In this document: positions 1-8,591 of the stretch, one piece after another | Layout: every line of letters starts with the position of its first letter | How positions within the stretch are numbered: position 1 is the first letter of the stretch | Assembly: GCF_000482465.1 (NCBI RefSeq) | Contig: NZ_AXVJ01000065.1 | Location: 1-59,913, forward strand | Direction: 5' to 3' | Source of the DNA: Runella limosa DSM 17973 | GTDB taxonomy: Bacteria; Bacteroidota; Bacteroidia; Cytophagales; Spirosomataceae | DNA length: 59,913 nt | Program-made: the position numbers and the translations under genes | Notes under the pieces: model-generated | What the model saw: only the letters and a program-made list of their open reading frames with translations | Told to the model about the DNA's origin: nothing | Databases searched by the model: none

Positions 1-294
1 GTCCAACAATATTTTCGAGATAAACAAGTCAAACAAGAATTCACAAAACCTGCAACACCCCAACAAGATGCGCACATCGAAGCCTACCATTCCATCATGG
101 AAAGCTCTGTATGTCAGAGGTTTGAATTTGACGATTTGAAGCAAGCTCGAGAAACATTGGAGGAATTTAGAAGTTTTTATAATTTCGAGAGAATACATGG
201 AGGAATCAACTTTCAAAGCCCTTACAAGTATTTGCTCAAACATAACATTGACATGAAAAATTTAACTCAAAATAAGACAAAAATCTGTGCTTGA
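1..294 (+). CDS. IS3-like transposase, C-terminal fragment (cut by window edge)
   Basis: The frame is open from the first base and stops at 292-294, giving 97 residues. It resembles the end of an rve/DDE integrase core: a segment reading QDAHIEAYHS carries the probable catalytic glutamate, and an FYNFERIH..SPYKYL tail matches the usual IS3-group ending (FYN.RR.H....SP..Y). The 5' part, with the first two acidic residues, lies outside the window, so it is unknown whether the element is intact. The terminal inverted repeat was not identified. The family assignment is from motif memory; a related rve group such as IS481 is possible. Confidence 0.75.
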   Translation, partial: VQQYFRDKQVKQEFTKPATPQQDAHIEAYHSIMESSVCQRFEFDDLKQARETLEEFRSFYNFERIHGGINFQSPYKYLLKHNIDMKNLTQNKTKICA

Positions 295-468
295 AGTCTC
301 TAACTTTCTATCATTTACGTGTCCAATAATTAGCGGTTAGCACAGTCTCACCCAGTTGCCAATTCAGACCTTTCAAGTTTTTAAGTAGTAAAGCAAAAGT
401 TCTAGAGTAATTCAAAGTAGCCTCGGTAGAGGCACAACATTTGTAGTAGCAGCAAGCCTTTTTTTTAA

Positions 469-540
469 TTTTTGCTTCGGAGAAGCATAACAAAGCAACA
501 GGTTATGCTTCCGCACAGGCGGCCCTGTCCGAAGCAAAAA
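469..540. repeat. 72-bp compound palindrome with potential three-way junction
   Basis: Outer 13-bp arms TTTTTGCTTCGGA (469-481) and TCCGAAGCAAAAA (528-540) enclose two inner hairpins: GAAGCATAAC/GTTATGCTTC (482-491 with 502-511) and ACAGG/CCTGT (515-519 with 524-528). A further palindrome, CGCTTCG-C-CGAAGCG, lies at 583-597 and reuses the GCTTCG word. No T-tract follows on either strand, so it is not a canonical terminator. The rest of the 373-bp gap 295-666 shows no credible gene. Confidence 0.7.
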
Positions 541-666
541 AGATTCAAACTTTATGAACGAATTTTTCTACTACAAAGGTTACGCTTCGCCGAAGCGATA
601 TAAACCACTAATACACTAAAGTTTACGCACAATTACTTACTTCGTAGCTAACCAAACTTGGAAGGT

Positions 667-1806
667 CTAGTGTCCCAAACTTTTTATTCCTCGAAGCATT
701 TCATGGGCAACTTTTTGGGGTTCAAAATCAGCTACTATTTGCCTTGATTTTTCTCCCATTTGGGTCAAATTTTCAACATTATCCACAAAAAGGCGTAACT
801 TATTCACAAAATCAGGCAACACATGTGGGTTAAACACCCAGCCATTTGTGCCCACTTGTACCAAATCGTCCACGCAACCCGAAGGCTCCGACACCAATAC
901 GGGCAGGCCGCATATCATGGCTTCATTGACCACCAGCCCCCAAGGCTCCGACTCGCTTGGCAGCACCAACACATCGGCCAAGGCTAGGTATTCGGCTACT
1001 TCGTACCAAGGTACGCCCGCCTCAAATCGAACGTTGGAAATTGTCGCGGCCATCGTTTGTAGTTCCGCTTTTTGTTCCCCTTCTCCCAACAGAACCAGTC
1101 CCCAGTCAGGCGCATTTTTCTGTACTTCGGCAAAAGCTTGCAGCAGCAGTGGCAGGTTTTTGGGCGGAATCAATCGACCCACAAAAATGAAGTTATAAGA
1201 TGCCCAATTTCGAGCGCTTTTACGGCTTTCTCGTTCGGCAAAAGCTCGGTGGTAATGTTCTAAAATGACGTCATTGTCCACAATAGCAGCTCTTTGCGTC
1301 ACTATTTGAGCAGATTTTACGCCCAATTTTTCCAAGTACGCGGCTGAAGATTTCCCAAAACAGAAAAAGACATCGGCCTGACTCAACAAAAATTGCTTAA
1401 ATCGCTCTTTGAGTCCCATCCGAACGTGGTCGCGAACGTTCGATTCGTTAGAAATCACTACTTTAATACCCCGCAGTTTGGCATAAAAAAGCAACACCCA
1501 CTGCGCAGGATCATACCAACCTGTGAGGTTCAGCACATCAGGACGATAAGCATGAACTTTCGCCAGCAGGGCTTTGGTTCGAGCCCAAAGGCTCACTTGG
1601 TCGAGGGATGTTTTAAAAAGTACTTCGTAGTCGTAATCGTACCGAAAAGCCTCCGCCTCACCCATATTGGCCCGACTTTTTTCAGAAAGTGCAATTTGCA
1701 CCACCTTAATTTCAAGCCCATACTGGGGAGCAAAACGATGTAGTTCGCTGAATAACTTGGACTTGTAGTGTGCCCAAAGTTGGTTATGGACGATGAGAAC
1801 GCGCAT
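667..1806 (-). CDS. Glycosyltransferase family 4 (GT-B)
   Basis: A 379-residue GT4-type transferase that probably adds one sugar to the lipid-linked surface glycan on the cytoplasmic face. The N-terminal Rossmann half starts MRVLIVHNQLW. The C-terminal donor half has FIFVGRLIPPKNLPLLLQAF, a GEGEQ loop, and SESEPWGLVVNEAMICGLPV, which contains the EX7E nucleotide-sugar motif. The ATG at 1806 is preferred; an upstream in-frame TTG at 1815 adds only three residues. The start overlaps the upstream SGNH gene by 23 bp, indicating translational coupling. This is the last gene of the long minus-strand polysaccharide operon. Donor and acceptor cannot be read from sequence. Confidence 0.9.
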   Translation of the reverse strand: MRVLIVHNQLWAHYKSKLFSELHRFAPQYGLEIKVVQIALSEKSRANMGEAEAFRYDYDYEVLFKTSLDQVSLWARTKALLAKVHAYRPDVLNLTGWYDPAQWVLLFYAKLRGIKVVISNESNVRDHVRMGLKERFKQFLLSQADVFFCFGKSSAAYLEKLGVKSAQIVTQRAAIVDNDVILEHYHRAFAERESRKSARNWASYNFIFVGRLIPPKNLPLLLQAFAEVQKNAPDWGLVLLGEGEQKAELQTMAATISNVRFEAGVPWYEVAEYLALADVLVLPSESEPWGLVVNEAMICGLPVLVSEPSGCVDDLVQVGTNGWVFNPHVLPDFVNKLRLFVDNVENLTQMGEKSRQIVADFEPQKVAHEMLRGIKSLGH

Positions 1807-2776
1807 GTTGGGCAAAATAAGCGTCGAGGTATTGTTTCAAAACAGGGTACAAATGTTTGGCCATAAACGCTTGTCCCTTGGCATTATAGTGAATACTGTC
1901 AAAATCAGGATTACGGAAAAGGTCTTTGGGCGGATGCAATTTAAGTTCATCAATCACAGGAATGTGATTTTTGCGGGCAAACGCCAAAATTTCCTCTCCT
2001 TGACTATCGTAACGATTTTGAGCAATTTCGGGTAGCTCAGGGTGCAAGTACATAAGAAATGGAATCCCCATGGCTTTGGTCGTATCGGCCAATTGTTGGT
2101 AACCCGTATTAAAGGTCGTTCCAAATTTATGAATCACGTCGTTGGGCGCGTGTTGGGTAGCAGGTGCCAACCACTCTTTCAACGGCGCCTCGATGTAATG
2201 ATAAATAAACAACGTGTAAATGTAGCGGTGCCAAAACTCGTACAAGGCTACTTTGTATTGTTTATTGGGATAATTCGGATTTTCACCCACCAACTTATGA
2301 TGGCTCATGTTGTCGTAAGCATCGTGGCTACTTGTCACCAAACCGATGACATCAGCTCCAAAGAATCCGTTCTTTTTCAAAAACGCAAAAGCATTGTCAG
2401 GCCCCCACGATCCCGCCGAAACGTTCAGCACGCGAACGGGCTGGTGATAGTGTTCCGTAAATTGTTTTTCTAACAATGTAGAAGCTAACTCCTCGTGGCT
2501 GGTAGGATTTCCACCATTGATAACCGAGTCGCCAATCAGCAACACGACCGTTGTGTCGGTAGGATTTATTGGCTCACTTCGCATCGAAAACTCGTTTGTT
2601 TTTACCACGTTTCGGAAACGAAATCGGTACTGATTTGGGACAAAAACGTACTCAAAATCAGGATCTTCGATGTAAAGTGGTGCATTGCAAAAGCCAAAAC
2701 CTAAGCGCAAAATCAACTCAGACAGCCCCAACAAAGCCACCAAAATTAATCCATACTTGCGCCAATTTTTCTTCAT
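1784..2776 (-). CDS. Membrane-anchored SGNH/GDSL-like hydrolase
   Basis: 330 residues. One N-terminal hydrophobic segment (about residues 8-28) suggests a membrane anchor with an extracytoplasmic catalytic domain. Block I is LLIGDSVINGG with the GDS nucleophile serine, and the C-terminal FDSIHYNAKGQAF supplies the D-x-x-H dyad. SGNH proteins in glycan loci typically add or remove O-acetyl groups, so a role in decorating the exported polysaccharide is inferred. Its 3' end overlaps the next GT4 gene. A second SGNH protein lies about 5 kb upstream in the same operon, so two different modifications are possible. Confidence 0.8.
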   Translation of the reverse strand: MKKNWRKYGLILVALLGLSELILRLGFGFCNAPLYIEDPDFEYVFVPNQYRFRFRNVVKTNEFSMRSEPINPTDTTVVLLIGDSVINGGNPTSHEELASTLLEKQFTEHYHQPVRVLNVSAGSWGPDNAFAFLKKNGFFGADVIGLVTSSHDAYDNMSHHKLVGENPNYPNKQYKVALYEFWHRYIYTLFIYHYIEAPLKEWLAPATQHAPNDVIHKFGTTFNTGYQQLADTTKAMGIPFLMYLHPELPEIAQNRYDSQGEEILAFARKNHIPVIDELKLHPPKDLFRNPDFDSIHYNAKGQAFMAKHLYPVLKQYLDAYFAQHARSHRP

Positions 2777-2799
2777 TGTAGTGTATTTAAACGAGCCTT

Positions 2800-4368
2800 T
2801 TACAGCCCTTCGTAAATCTTAAATCGTTTCGTTTGTTTCACCAAACGGAATGTATAACCAGGAAACTGAGCTTTGAGCGACGGGTTGGTGGGAAGCTGTT
2901 CGTACGCTTCGTGAACAAACGCATAGATATTACCCGCTTTGCCTTCGTATTTGTCAAAAATAAAGCCACATCCCCGCGCAAATTTGTAATCAATGCTTCC
3001 TACCAATTTGCGGGCATGAATCGCATCGACATTCATAGAACCCGAAGTAAAATACAGAATATTCCCTGGTTTATCGACCGAATGAATAAAGGCAAGATCT
3101 TCGTTGGAAGCATGGCGTAGAGCAAATCCTGACGTTCCAGTCGCCGATTCATGCGTAATTTCTATTTTCTTCAACACAAACGTACTGAGGCCGTAGCCCG
3201 TATTCAGAATCAATAATAACCATAAAACGCCAGCTCGGTATGAAGTAGCAATCGGTTGTTGGAGCGCAGCCACCAGCAAAGGCAAAAATAGATACGCCAC
3301 GACTTTGGTATGGCGATATTCGATAGATATATCGGCGCCTTTGTTGTACAACAATAAAAAAACGCCGCAATACACGACATAAAACCCCACAAATACCGCT
3401 CTAGCCGCCACATGGCGCGTCTCCAAAGTAATTCGAATCATTGCCACAAAACCTACCAATAGCAGCACATAATACAACCCATGCCCCCAAAGCGGAAAAC
3501 TCGTGCGCTGAAGTAATTGAGGATAGATTTCGGCAATACTAAACCAGTGGGTCAGCGGATAGGTAAGCGTTTCAAAAGAAGCCCAAACCATTTTAAACGG
3601 TTGGCTTGTACTCGTAATCGGGCTAGTGCCTAAAGCGACAAACCCAAACTGAGTAATTCCTAAATAGCAAACGATGCACAGCCCTACAACCAATACACTC
3701 ACCAAACTCGGGGTAAGTAATTTTCGGGTTTTGGCAAGGTCTGCCAAAAAAGCAAGTCCTGCACACCCACCCAGCGCGGCAAAGCCAATGGTATAAGCTG
3801 ACTTTAAGAAAAAGCTAACCAACGAAAGCAACAACAGCCCCACAAAGAGCTTCAGCGGAGCGGAGCGGTATTTAAGATAATACCAAATAGTCCAAGATTG
3901 GCTCCCAAATAGCAGCAACTCACCACCCGTATAATTTAGAAAATTGATGGTAAAAAGACGTGAGGTGGCAATCAAAAACAAGCAAAGTCCAATCACAAGT
4001 TCGTCGAAACCCAATTCCCGATAGACAAAATACCAGCCGACCAATCCTACTATCGAAAACAAAAGCGTTACCCAAATACTGGCCGTACCCGTAGAAATGC
4101 CCAACAACTGACTCACTACGCCTGGAACAGCGTATTGTCCTGGACTCCACCACGTTAGGAACAACTCTTTATGCTGTGCAATGTCAGTAGGCGAAGGAAT
4201 GGCCAATTGATTCAATGGCCCTCCGTTGGTCATGTCGTTCCATACCGATAAGCCAAATCCTGGGTCTTCTCCCAATACCAATGCAACCCAAAAACCACTT
4301 ATCGTAAATGCAATCAGCAATACCCCAAGCAGCCATCGACTGGCCAATATTTTGTTGAAAAGAACCAT
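2800..4368 (-). CDS. Polytopic membrane protein, GT-C-like, function unknown
   Basis: 522 residues with roughly 10-12 hydrophobic segments. The first extracytoplasmic loop carries acidic residues (GEDPGFG, then a WND motif), the place where GT-C glycosyltransferases keep their catalytic acid. A soluble C-terminal tail of about 110 residues follows the last membrane span. I do not recognise a named family. Reasonable roles are lipid-linked sugar transfer, polymerisation or modification of the glycan. The ATG at 4368 is used; an in-frame TTG at 4377 would add three residues. It sits 23 bp after the SGNH start and 9 bp from the Wzy-like gene, firmly in the operon. Confidence 0.65.
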   Translation of the reverse strand: MVLFNKILASRWLLGVLLIAFTISGFWVALVLGEDPGFGLSVWNDMTNGGPLNQLAIPSPTDIAQHKELFLTWWSPGQYAVPGVVSQLLGISTGTASIWVTLLFSIVGLVGWYFVYRELGFDELVIGLCLFLIATSRLFTINFLNYTGGELLLFGSQSWTIWYYLKYRSAPLKLFVGLLLLSLVSFFLKSAYTIGFAALGGCAGLAFLADLAKTRKLLTPSLVSVLVVGLCIVCYLGITQFGFVALGTSPITSTSQPFKMVWASFETLTYPLTHWFSIAEIYPQLLQRTSFPLWGHGLYYVLLLVGFVAMIRITLETRHVAARAVFVGFYVVYCGVFLLLYNKGADISIEYRHTKVVAYLFLPLLVAALQQPIATSYRAGVLWLLLILNTGYGLSTFVLKKIEITHESATGTSGFALRHASNEDLAFIHSVDKPGNILYFTSGSMNVDAIHARKLVGSIDYKFARGCGFIFDKYEGKAGNIYAFVHEAYEQLPTNPSLKAQFPGYTFRLVKQTKRFKIYEGL

Positions 4369-4386
4369 GTAAAACAAAACGCTACC

Positions 4387-5685
4387 TTAGGCAGGTTGGG
4401 GTTGAAGAGGTTTGATGGAAGAATCGCTTGAATAAATTCCGAAGAATCGGATGTAAAAAACATAGACTAACCACATACTCAAGTCGATGGGGCGAGCTCC
4501 CGAAAATAGCGCGATTAGGACGATGATGGAAAAATAGGCCATAAACAACGAGAGGTCATTGGCAGGTTTAAAGAATTGCTGTACCGCAATAATCCCCATG
4601 ACAAAGAAGAAGCTATTGAAGAGAATAAACCCCAAAACTCCTTGATTCACAAGCGCTTCCAGTGCAGGGACGTCAAAGAATTGCGATTTATAACCTTCCC
4701 CAAATAAAATAAGCCCGAGTGAACCTTCCCCCAAAAATTCTTCAAAAACGTACCTAAAACTATACACACGGTTGACGGAAGAATAATCAATTTCGGCGGA
4801 TGCCTGATCAACTTCAACCCCAGTCACGGTATAGATTACCTTCCCAAAACGCGTAATAAACGCCTGTAAATACACTTCGAGGGCATACGACGCGAAGGCA
4901 AATTGCGACAGCAAAAATGCCACAATTCCGTAAACTGCGGCAACTAAGCCTAACGTACGCATCTGAAATACCGATTTTACTACGCTTTTCCCGTGAAAGG
5001 TCAGATAAATGACAGCCATGACACCAAGGGCAATCAAACTGGTATTGGTACGTGCCAAAATCAATACCCCCACCGAAAAAATAGCTACTAAATAATAGAA
5101 TATTTTAACCAAGACGCTCTTCATACGAGCAGCCACAATAAACGATGCCAGAATACCACAGAGGGCATTGTTGGCGTAGGCGTGCGGGTTACTATTTTGG
5201 GTGTTTGCGGCAAACTTAATGGCAGCCCGTTCGCCAAAAGTCCAGTGCGGGTCACGCGTGAGGCTGTACAAAAGCCCCGTACTTGCCAACAACGAATAAA
5301 AGACCATGACAATCAGAATGATATGGACTTTATTATTGGGATAGTACATGGAGGCAAACAAAAAAAGCAGCGGGATAATGTACGTCAATGTTTCACGAAG
5401 TCGTTCGGGCTCGCCATTGATACTTGGATAGTATTTCCAATACAACCACCCCAATACAATAAATCCAAACCAACATGCAAATAACATTCGGTTTGGGAGA
5501 TAGATGGTACGAAAGATATTGATAGGCATCAGTAGCAATAAGCCCAGCCCCCAATATAAAATGGTAAAGGTACTTCCACTAGGCCCTACCCCAAACCCAT
5601 CGCGCAAGATAAATACGATGGGGTAAGAGTTCCAGAGCATGTTCACTCCTAGTGCCTGACGGTAGTATTTAAAATCGTCTAACAT
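4387..5685 (-). CDS. O-antigen polymerase/ligase-like membrane protein (Wzy/WaaL type)
   Basis: 432 residues, about 10-12 membrane spans, and one large hydrophilic loop near residues 270-340 that includes SSVNRVYSFRYVFEEFLG. This is the topology and loop position of the Wzy_C/O-antigen ligase superfamily, whose loop holds substrate-contacting Arg residues. It probably polymerises repeat units or ligates glycan to an acceptor at the periplasmic face. Its presence beside a Wzm/Wzt ABC exporter is discussed in the findings. ATG at 5685, 8 bp after the GT2 stop. Confidence 0.7.
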   Translation of the reverse strand: MLDDFKYYRQALGVNMLWNSYPIVFILRDGFGVGPSGSTFTILYWGLGLLLLMPINIFRTIYLPNRMLFACWFGFIVLGWLYWKYYPSINGEPERLRETLTYIIPLLFLFASMYYPNNKVHIILIVMVFYSLLASTGLLYSLTRDPHWTFGERAAIKFAANTQNSNPHAYANNALCGILASFIVAARMKSVLVKIFYYLVAIFSVGVLILARTNTSLIALGVMAVIYLTFHGKSVVKSVFQMRTLGLVAAVYGIVAFLLSQFAFASYALEVYLQAFITRFGKVIYTVTGVEVDQASAEIDYSSVNRVYSFRYVFEEFLGEGSLGLILFGEGYKSQFFDVPALEALVNQGVLGFILFNSFFFVMGIIAVQQFFKPANDLSLFMAYFSIIVLIALFSGARPIDLSMWLVYVFYIRFFGIYSSDSSIKPLQPQPA

Positions 5686-5693
5686 AGCTGTTG

Positions 5694-6410
5694 TTATTTA
5701 AACAAGCCGTATCTTAAAATACAGTAAATAGCCCTGAAGCCATCTTTCCAGTTAATTTTTTTGCCTTCGGCGTACGTTCTTCCGTAATACGAAACGCCCA
5801 CTTCATAAATACGGATGTTCGGAATGCGCGAAATCTTGGCCGTGACTTCAGGTTCAAAACCAAAGCGTTTTTCCTCTAAAGATAACCCTTGAATCATATC
5901 GGTACGGAACAACTTGTAGCAAGTTTCCATATCGGTCAAGTTGAGGTTGCTAAACATATTGCTTCCAAACGTCAGAATTTTGTTTCCGATGGAATGCCAG
6001 AAAAACAAAATTCGGTGCGCTTTCCCCCCCATAAAACGCGACCCAAAGACCACATCTGCATGACCGTCCACTATGGGTTGTAACAAAATATTAAACTCCT
6101 GAGGGTCATACTCTAAGTCCGCATCTTGAATCACCAAGTACGTTCCAGTAGCTCGACGAATTCCTGTATGCAGCGCCGCGCCTTTTCCTTGGTTTACTTC
6201 GTGTTTGAAGTAGGCCAATTCTACCTGTGGATTGTTGGCCTTAAACGCCAAAATCTGGGCTTCGGTACCGTCTTTTGAACAGTCATTGACCACAATTATT
6301 TCTTTTTCAAAACCTCCAATCAACTCTACAGATGCAACAGCCTTCAATACCGTTTGAATCGTTTTTTCTTCGTTGTAGGCTGGAATGATGACACTAAGCT
6401 TTTGATTCAC
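5694..6410 (-). CDS. Glycosyltransferase family 2 (DPM1/polyprenyl-phosphate sugar transferase-like)
   Basis: 238 residues, GT-A fold: SVIIPAYNEEKTI at the N-terminus, VVNDCSKDGT, and DADLEYDPQEF carrying the metal-binding acidic motif. The compact size and the SRFMGGKAHR segment resemble dolichol-/polyprenyl-phosphate mannose or glucose synthases. Such enzymes make the lipid-phosphate donors used by GT-C transferases, and two GT-C-like membrane proteins are encoded in this locus, so that pairing is plausible. The start codon is GTG at 6410: the domain begins immediately and no ATG is available upstream. No C-terminal membrane segments are present. Confidence 0.88.
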   Translation of the reverse strand: MNQKLSVIIPAYNEEKTIQTVLKAVASVELIGGFEKEIIVVNDCSKDGTEAQILAFKANNPQVELAYFKHEVNQGKGAALHTGIRRATGTYLVIQDADLEYDPQEFNILLQPIVDGHADVVFGSRFMGGKAHRILFFWHSIGNKILTFGSNMFSNLNLTDMETCYKLFRTDMIQGLSLEEKRFGFEPEVTAKISRIPNIRIYEVGVSYYGRTYAEGKKINWKDGFRAIYCILRYGLFK

Positions 6411-6422
6411 AAGTAACTACTA

Positions 6423-7457
6423 TTAAAGTGTTTGATACAATGCCTTTCTGTTTTTGTACCACACACGTAAGTACTGTAACGAAGGCTTTTCAATAAAATA
6501 GGTAATGGCCGTAGCCAACACGAACGCTGCGGCCAAAGCTACGGTGCTCGCTTGCACAAACGACCACCCAAATTTATCTTTTAATACTGTGATTACCCCT
6601 ACCGTAAAATAATGGTGAATCACGTACAGACTGTATGAGATTGTTCCTAAATAAAGCGTGACGCGGTTATTAATCCACTCTAACTTATGACTCACAAACA
6701 AGAAAAAGAGTACAAAATAAACCGTGGTAGTACCACTATATTCCCAAAAACTCAGAAATAGATTGCTACGTCCCGTTTTATCGTACAAATATAGTGTAAC
6801 TCCGTAGGCAATTGCTATTCCGACTAACCTCCATCTGTCATATCCTTGGGTGAACATTTTGTAAAACAAGATACCTGCCCAAAACAGCTGAAAATGGTTC
6901 ATTAACGGAAACCCTTTCAATATCACTTCATACACGCTAGGAGCTGCCACCCGCACCCATCCGTGGAGGACAATTTGTACCACCACCAGCCCCAATCCAT
7001 ACCATTCCAGTCGCCCTATTTGGTTGAGCCAAAGACCTAAAAGCATGACGCCATAAAAAAGCATTTCGACAATTAATGTCCAGTACGACCCGTCTAAGTC
7101 CCTGATACCGAAGTAATATTGGAACATCGTCATGTTGGCAATGTACTCCCCCAAACTGATTTGGCTGTACCCTAACCAGCTCCCAATGGCCATAAAAAGT
7201 GCCGTGAGGGTCACTGCTGCCCAATACACAGGGTACAATCGTGAAAACCGAGCTACTACAAAGTCAAGCACACTTTGGGTTTTGTTGAGGGTCAAAAAAA
7301 TGACAAAACCACTGATAATAAAAAACAAATCGACGCCCGTTGCGCCCCAATTCAAGTGAAAAGGAGCATCGTACTGGTGCAATGTCAGGTGAAAAAGCAC
7401 GACTGCCAGTGCTGCCACTCCCCTAAATGTATCCAGTGTTGCTAGTCGTTGATGCAT
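6423..7457 (-). CDS. Acyltransferase 3 family protein (OafA/YrhL-like)
   Basis: 344 residues with about ten membrane spans. The N-terminal RLATLDTFRGVAALAVVLFHL holds the conserved Arg and the His thought to be catalytic in acyltransferase-3 proteins. These enzymes move acetyl or other acyl groups from the cytoplasm onto glycans, so O-acetylation of the exported polysaccharide is expected. ATG at 7457 is chosen; an in-frame GTG at 7481 lies inside the palindrome region upstream and adds eight non-conserved residues. The gap before it holds two ACTTTG-N5-CAAAGT palindromes, unusual inside an otherwise tightly packed operon. Confidence 0.88.
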   Translation of the reverse strand: MHQRLATLDTFRGVAALAVVLFHLTLHQYDAPFHLNWGATGVDLFFIISGFVIFLTLNKTQSVLDFVVARFSRLYPVYWAAVTLTALFMAIGSWLGYSQISLGEYIANMTMFQYYFGIRDLDGSYWTLIVEMLFYGVMLLGLWLNQIGRLEWYGLGLVVVQIVLHGWVRVAAPSVYEVILKGFPLMNHFQLFWAGILFYKMFTQGYDRWRLVGIAIAYGVTLYLYDKTGRSNLFLSFWEYSGTTTVYFVLFFLFVSHKLEWINNRVTLYLGTISYSLYVIHHYFTVGVITVLKDKFGWSFVQASTVALAAAFVLATAITYFIEKPSLQYLRVWYKNRKALYQTL

Positions 7458-7479
7458 GGTTCTTATATCGTCCTTTTTC

Positions 7480-7526
7480 ACTTTGTGTTACAAAGTAAAA
7501 TCATTCACTTTGTATTTCAAAGTGAA
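7480..7526. promoter_or_regulatory. Pair of ACTTTG-N5-CAAAGT palindromes (possible operator)
   Basis: Site A at 7480-7496 reads ACTTTGT-GTT-ACAAAGT. Site B at 7504-7526 has 9-bp arms TTCACTTTG/CAAAGTGAA around TATTT. Both keep a spacing of exactly five between ACTTTG and CAAAGT, and the centres are 27 bp apart. They lie between the SGNH gene stop and the acyltransferase start. The same palindrome occurs at 27141-27157. A dimeric regulator site is inferred; a structural repeat is the alternative. Confidence 0.5.
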
Positions 7527-7541
7527 ATTTTGGTTTTTAAT

Positions 7542-8591
7542 TCATTGATTCACCGCCATCGGAATCAACTGCTCTTTGGACAAATACTGAACAATCAACG
7601 TCGCAAACTCACTTCCTCCTTTTTCAGTCAAATGGCACAAATCACAATAATAGTCCTTTTGACGGGGTAAAAGCTGATCCATATCCACAAAAAAGGTACC
7701 ATACTGGGCTGCCAACTTCCGCAAAATGGCATTGTGCGCTTTGACCCCCGTATCGACATTTACAGGGTCGCCCCAAAGCCACAAGGGCGATGGATAAGGG
7801 CACTTGGCAAAATCGCGGTAGTCGGTATATCCACCGTTTCCTATCACGCTTGGTGGCACGTACAAAGCATAGGTCATCAACACCAGTTTTTCGCTTCTTT
7901 TGCGTGCTTCCAAGATAAGTTGCTCAATATTAGCTTGATAAGGCTTCCCCGTTTTTATCTCTTTGCCGTATTGAACCAAATCTGGATTAACCGTATTTAA
8001 TTCTAAAAATTTCTTTCCTTTTAACTTATCTACCAACAAGTTAAACCCTTTATGGGTAATAAACGGTAACACCGTCCAGTTGACCTCGGGGTGTTGTTTG
8101 ATAAGCGCCAAGTCGTAATACCACATCACGTGCCGATAATCGTCCGAAAAAAGCTGGCTCGGAATATTATTCGCACGGGTTTCGTTGATGGCCTCGTAGT
8201 AAATCACCAAATCGAACCGCTGTTTACCCAACATTCGGTACTTATTGAGGTTATCCAACGAGGTATGGGCTGGAGTCGCGGCATTGAAAATGCGAACTTT
8301 TTGACCGTTTGCTGTCTGTTTCAACAACGAATCCAGTGTTTTATTAATAGGTAGTCCAAACTCTAAACTCACCGCCGAACCACCCAAAATCAACAAGTCG
8401 AACGTATCGTCTTGTTGCGAAATGTTTTCTTTCTGAATCTTGACCAGTTCGGGATAGAACTTATCGGTAGGTTTCCAGAAAGGATACTTCATCACCACGG
8501 CGAGGGCCACGCGGCCCGTCAGCTCCAACACAACCCACAGCAACACCAGCGAGGCCGTTGCCAGAAGGAAAACATTCCTTTTTGTTTTCAT
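7542..8591 (-). CDS. SGNH hydrolase-like protein with variant GGS nucleophile block
   Basis: 349 residues. N-terminal hydrophobic segment (about 7-30) for membrane anchoring, then DLLILGGSAVSLEFG at the block I position, with Gly-Gly-Ser in place of Gly-Asp-Ser, and CDLCHLTEKGG giving the C-terminal D-x-x-H pair. The serine and His/Asp are kept, so catalysis may persist. It probably acts on the polysaccharide outside the inner membrane, opposite or together with the adjacent OafA-type acyltransferase. The start overlaps the stop of the upstream gene in a TAATG arrangement (base 8591 shared), typical of translational coupling. Confidence 0.72.
   Translation of the reverse strand: MKTKRNVFLLATASLVLLWVVLELTGRVALAVVMKYPFWKPTDKFYPELVKIQKENISQQDDTFDLLILGGSAVSLEFGLPINKTLDSLLKQTANGQKVRIFNAATPAHTSLDNLNKYRMLGKQRFDLVIYYEAINETRANNIPSQLFSDDYRHVMWYYDLALIKQHPEVNWTVLPFITHKGFNLLVDKLKGKKFLELNTVNPDLVQYGKEIKTGKPYQANIEQLILEARKRSEKLVLMTYALYVPPSVIGNGGYTDYRDFAKCPYPSPLWLWGDPVNVDTGVKAHNAILRKLAAQYGTFFVDMDQLLPRQKDYYCDLCHLTEKGGSEFATLIVQYLSKEQLIPMAVNQ

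Noticed and set aside
311-493. 60-residue minus-strand frame in the gap after the transposase fragment
   Set aside because: It lies over the palindromic element and T/A-runs, is Cys/Lys-rich without domain character and has no promoter.
469-597. Intrinsic terminator for the polysaccharide operon
   Set aside because: The palindromes lack a T-tract on the minus strand and have a multi-arm form, so a simple terminator call is not supported.
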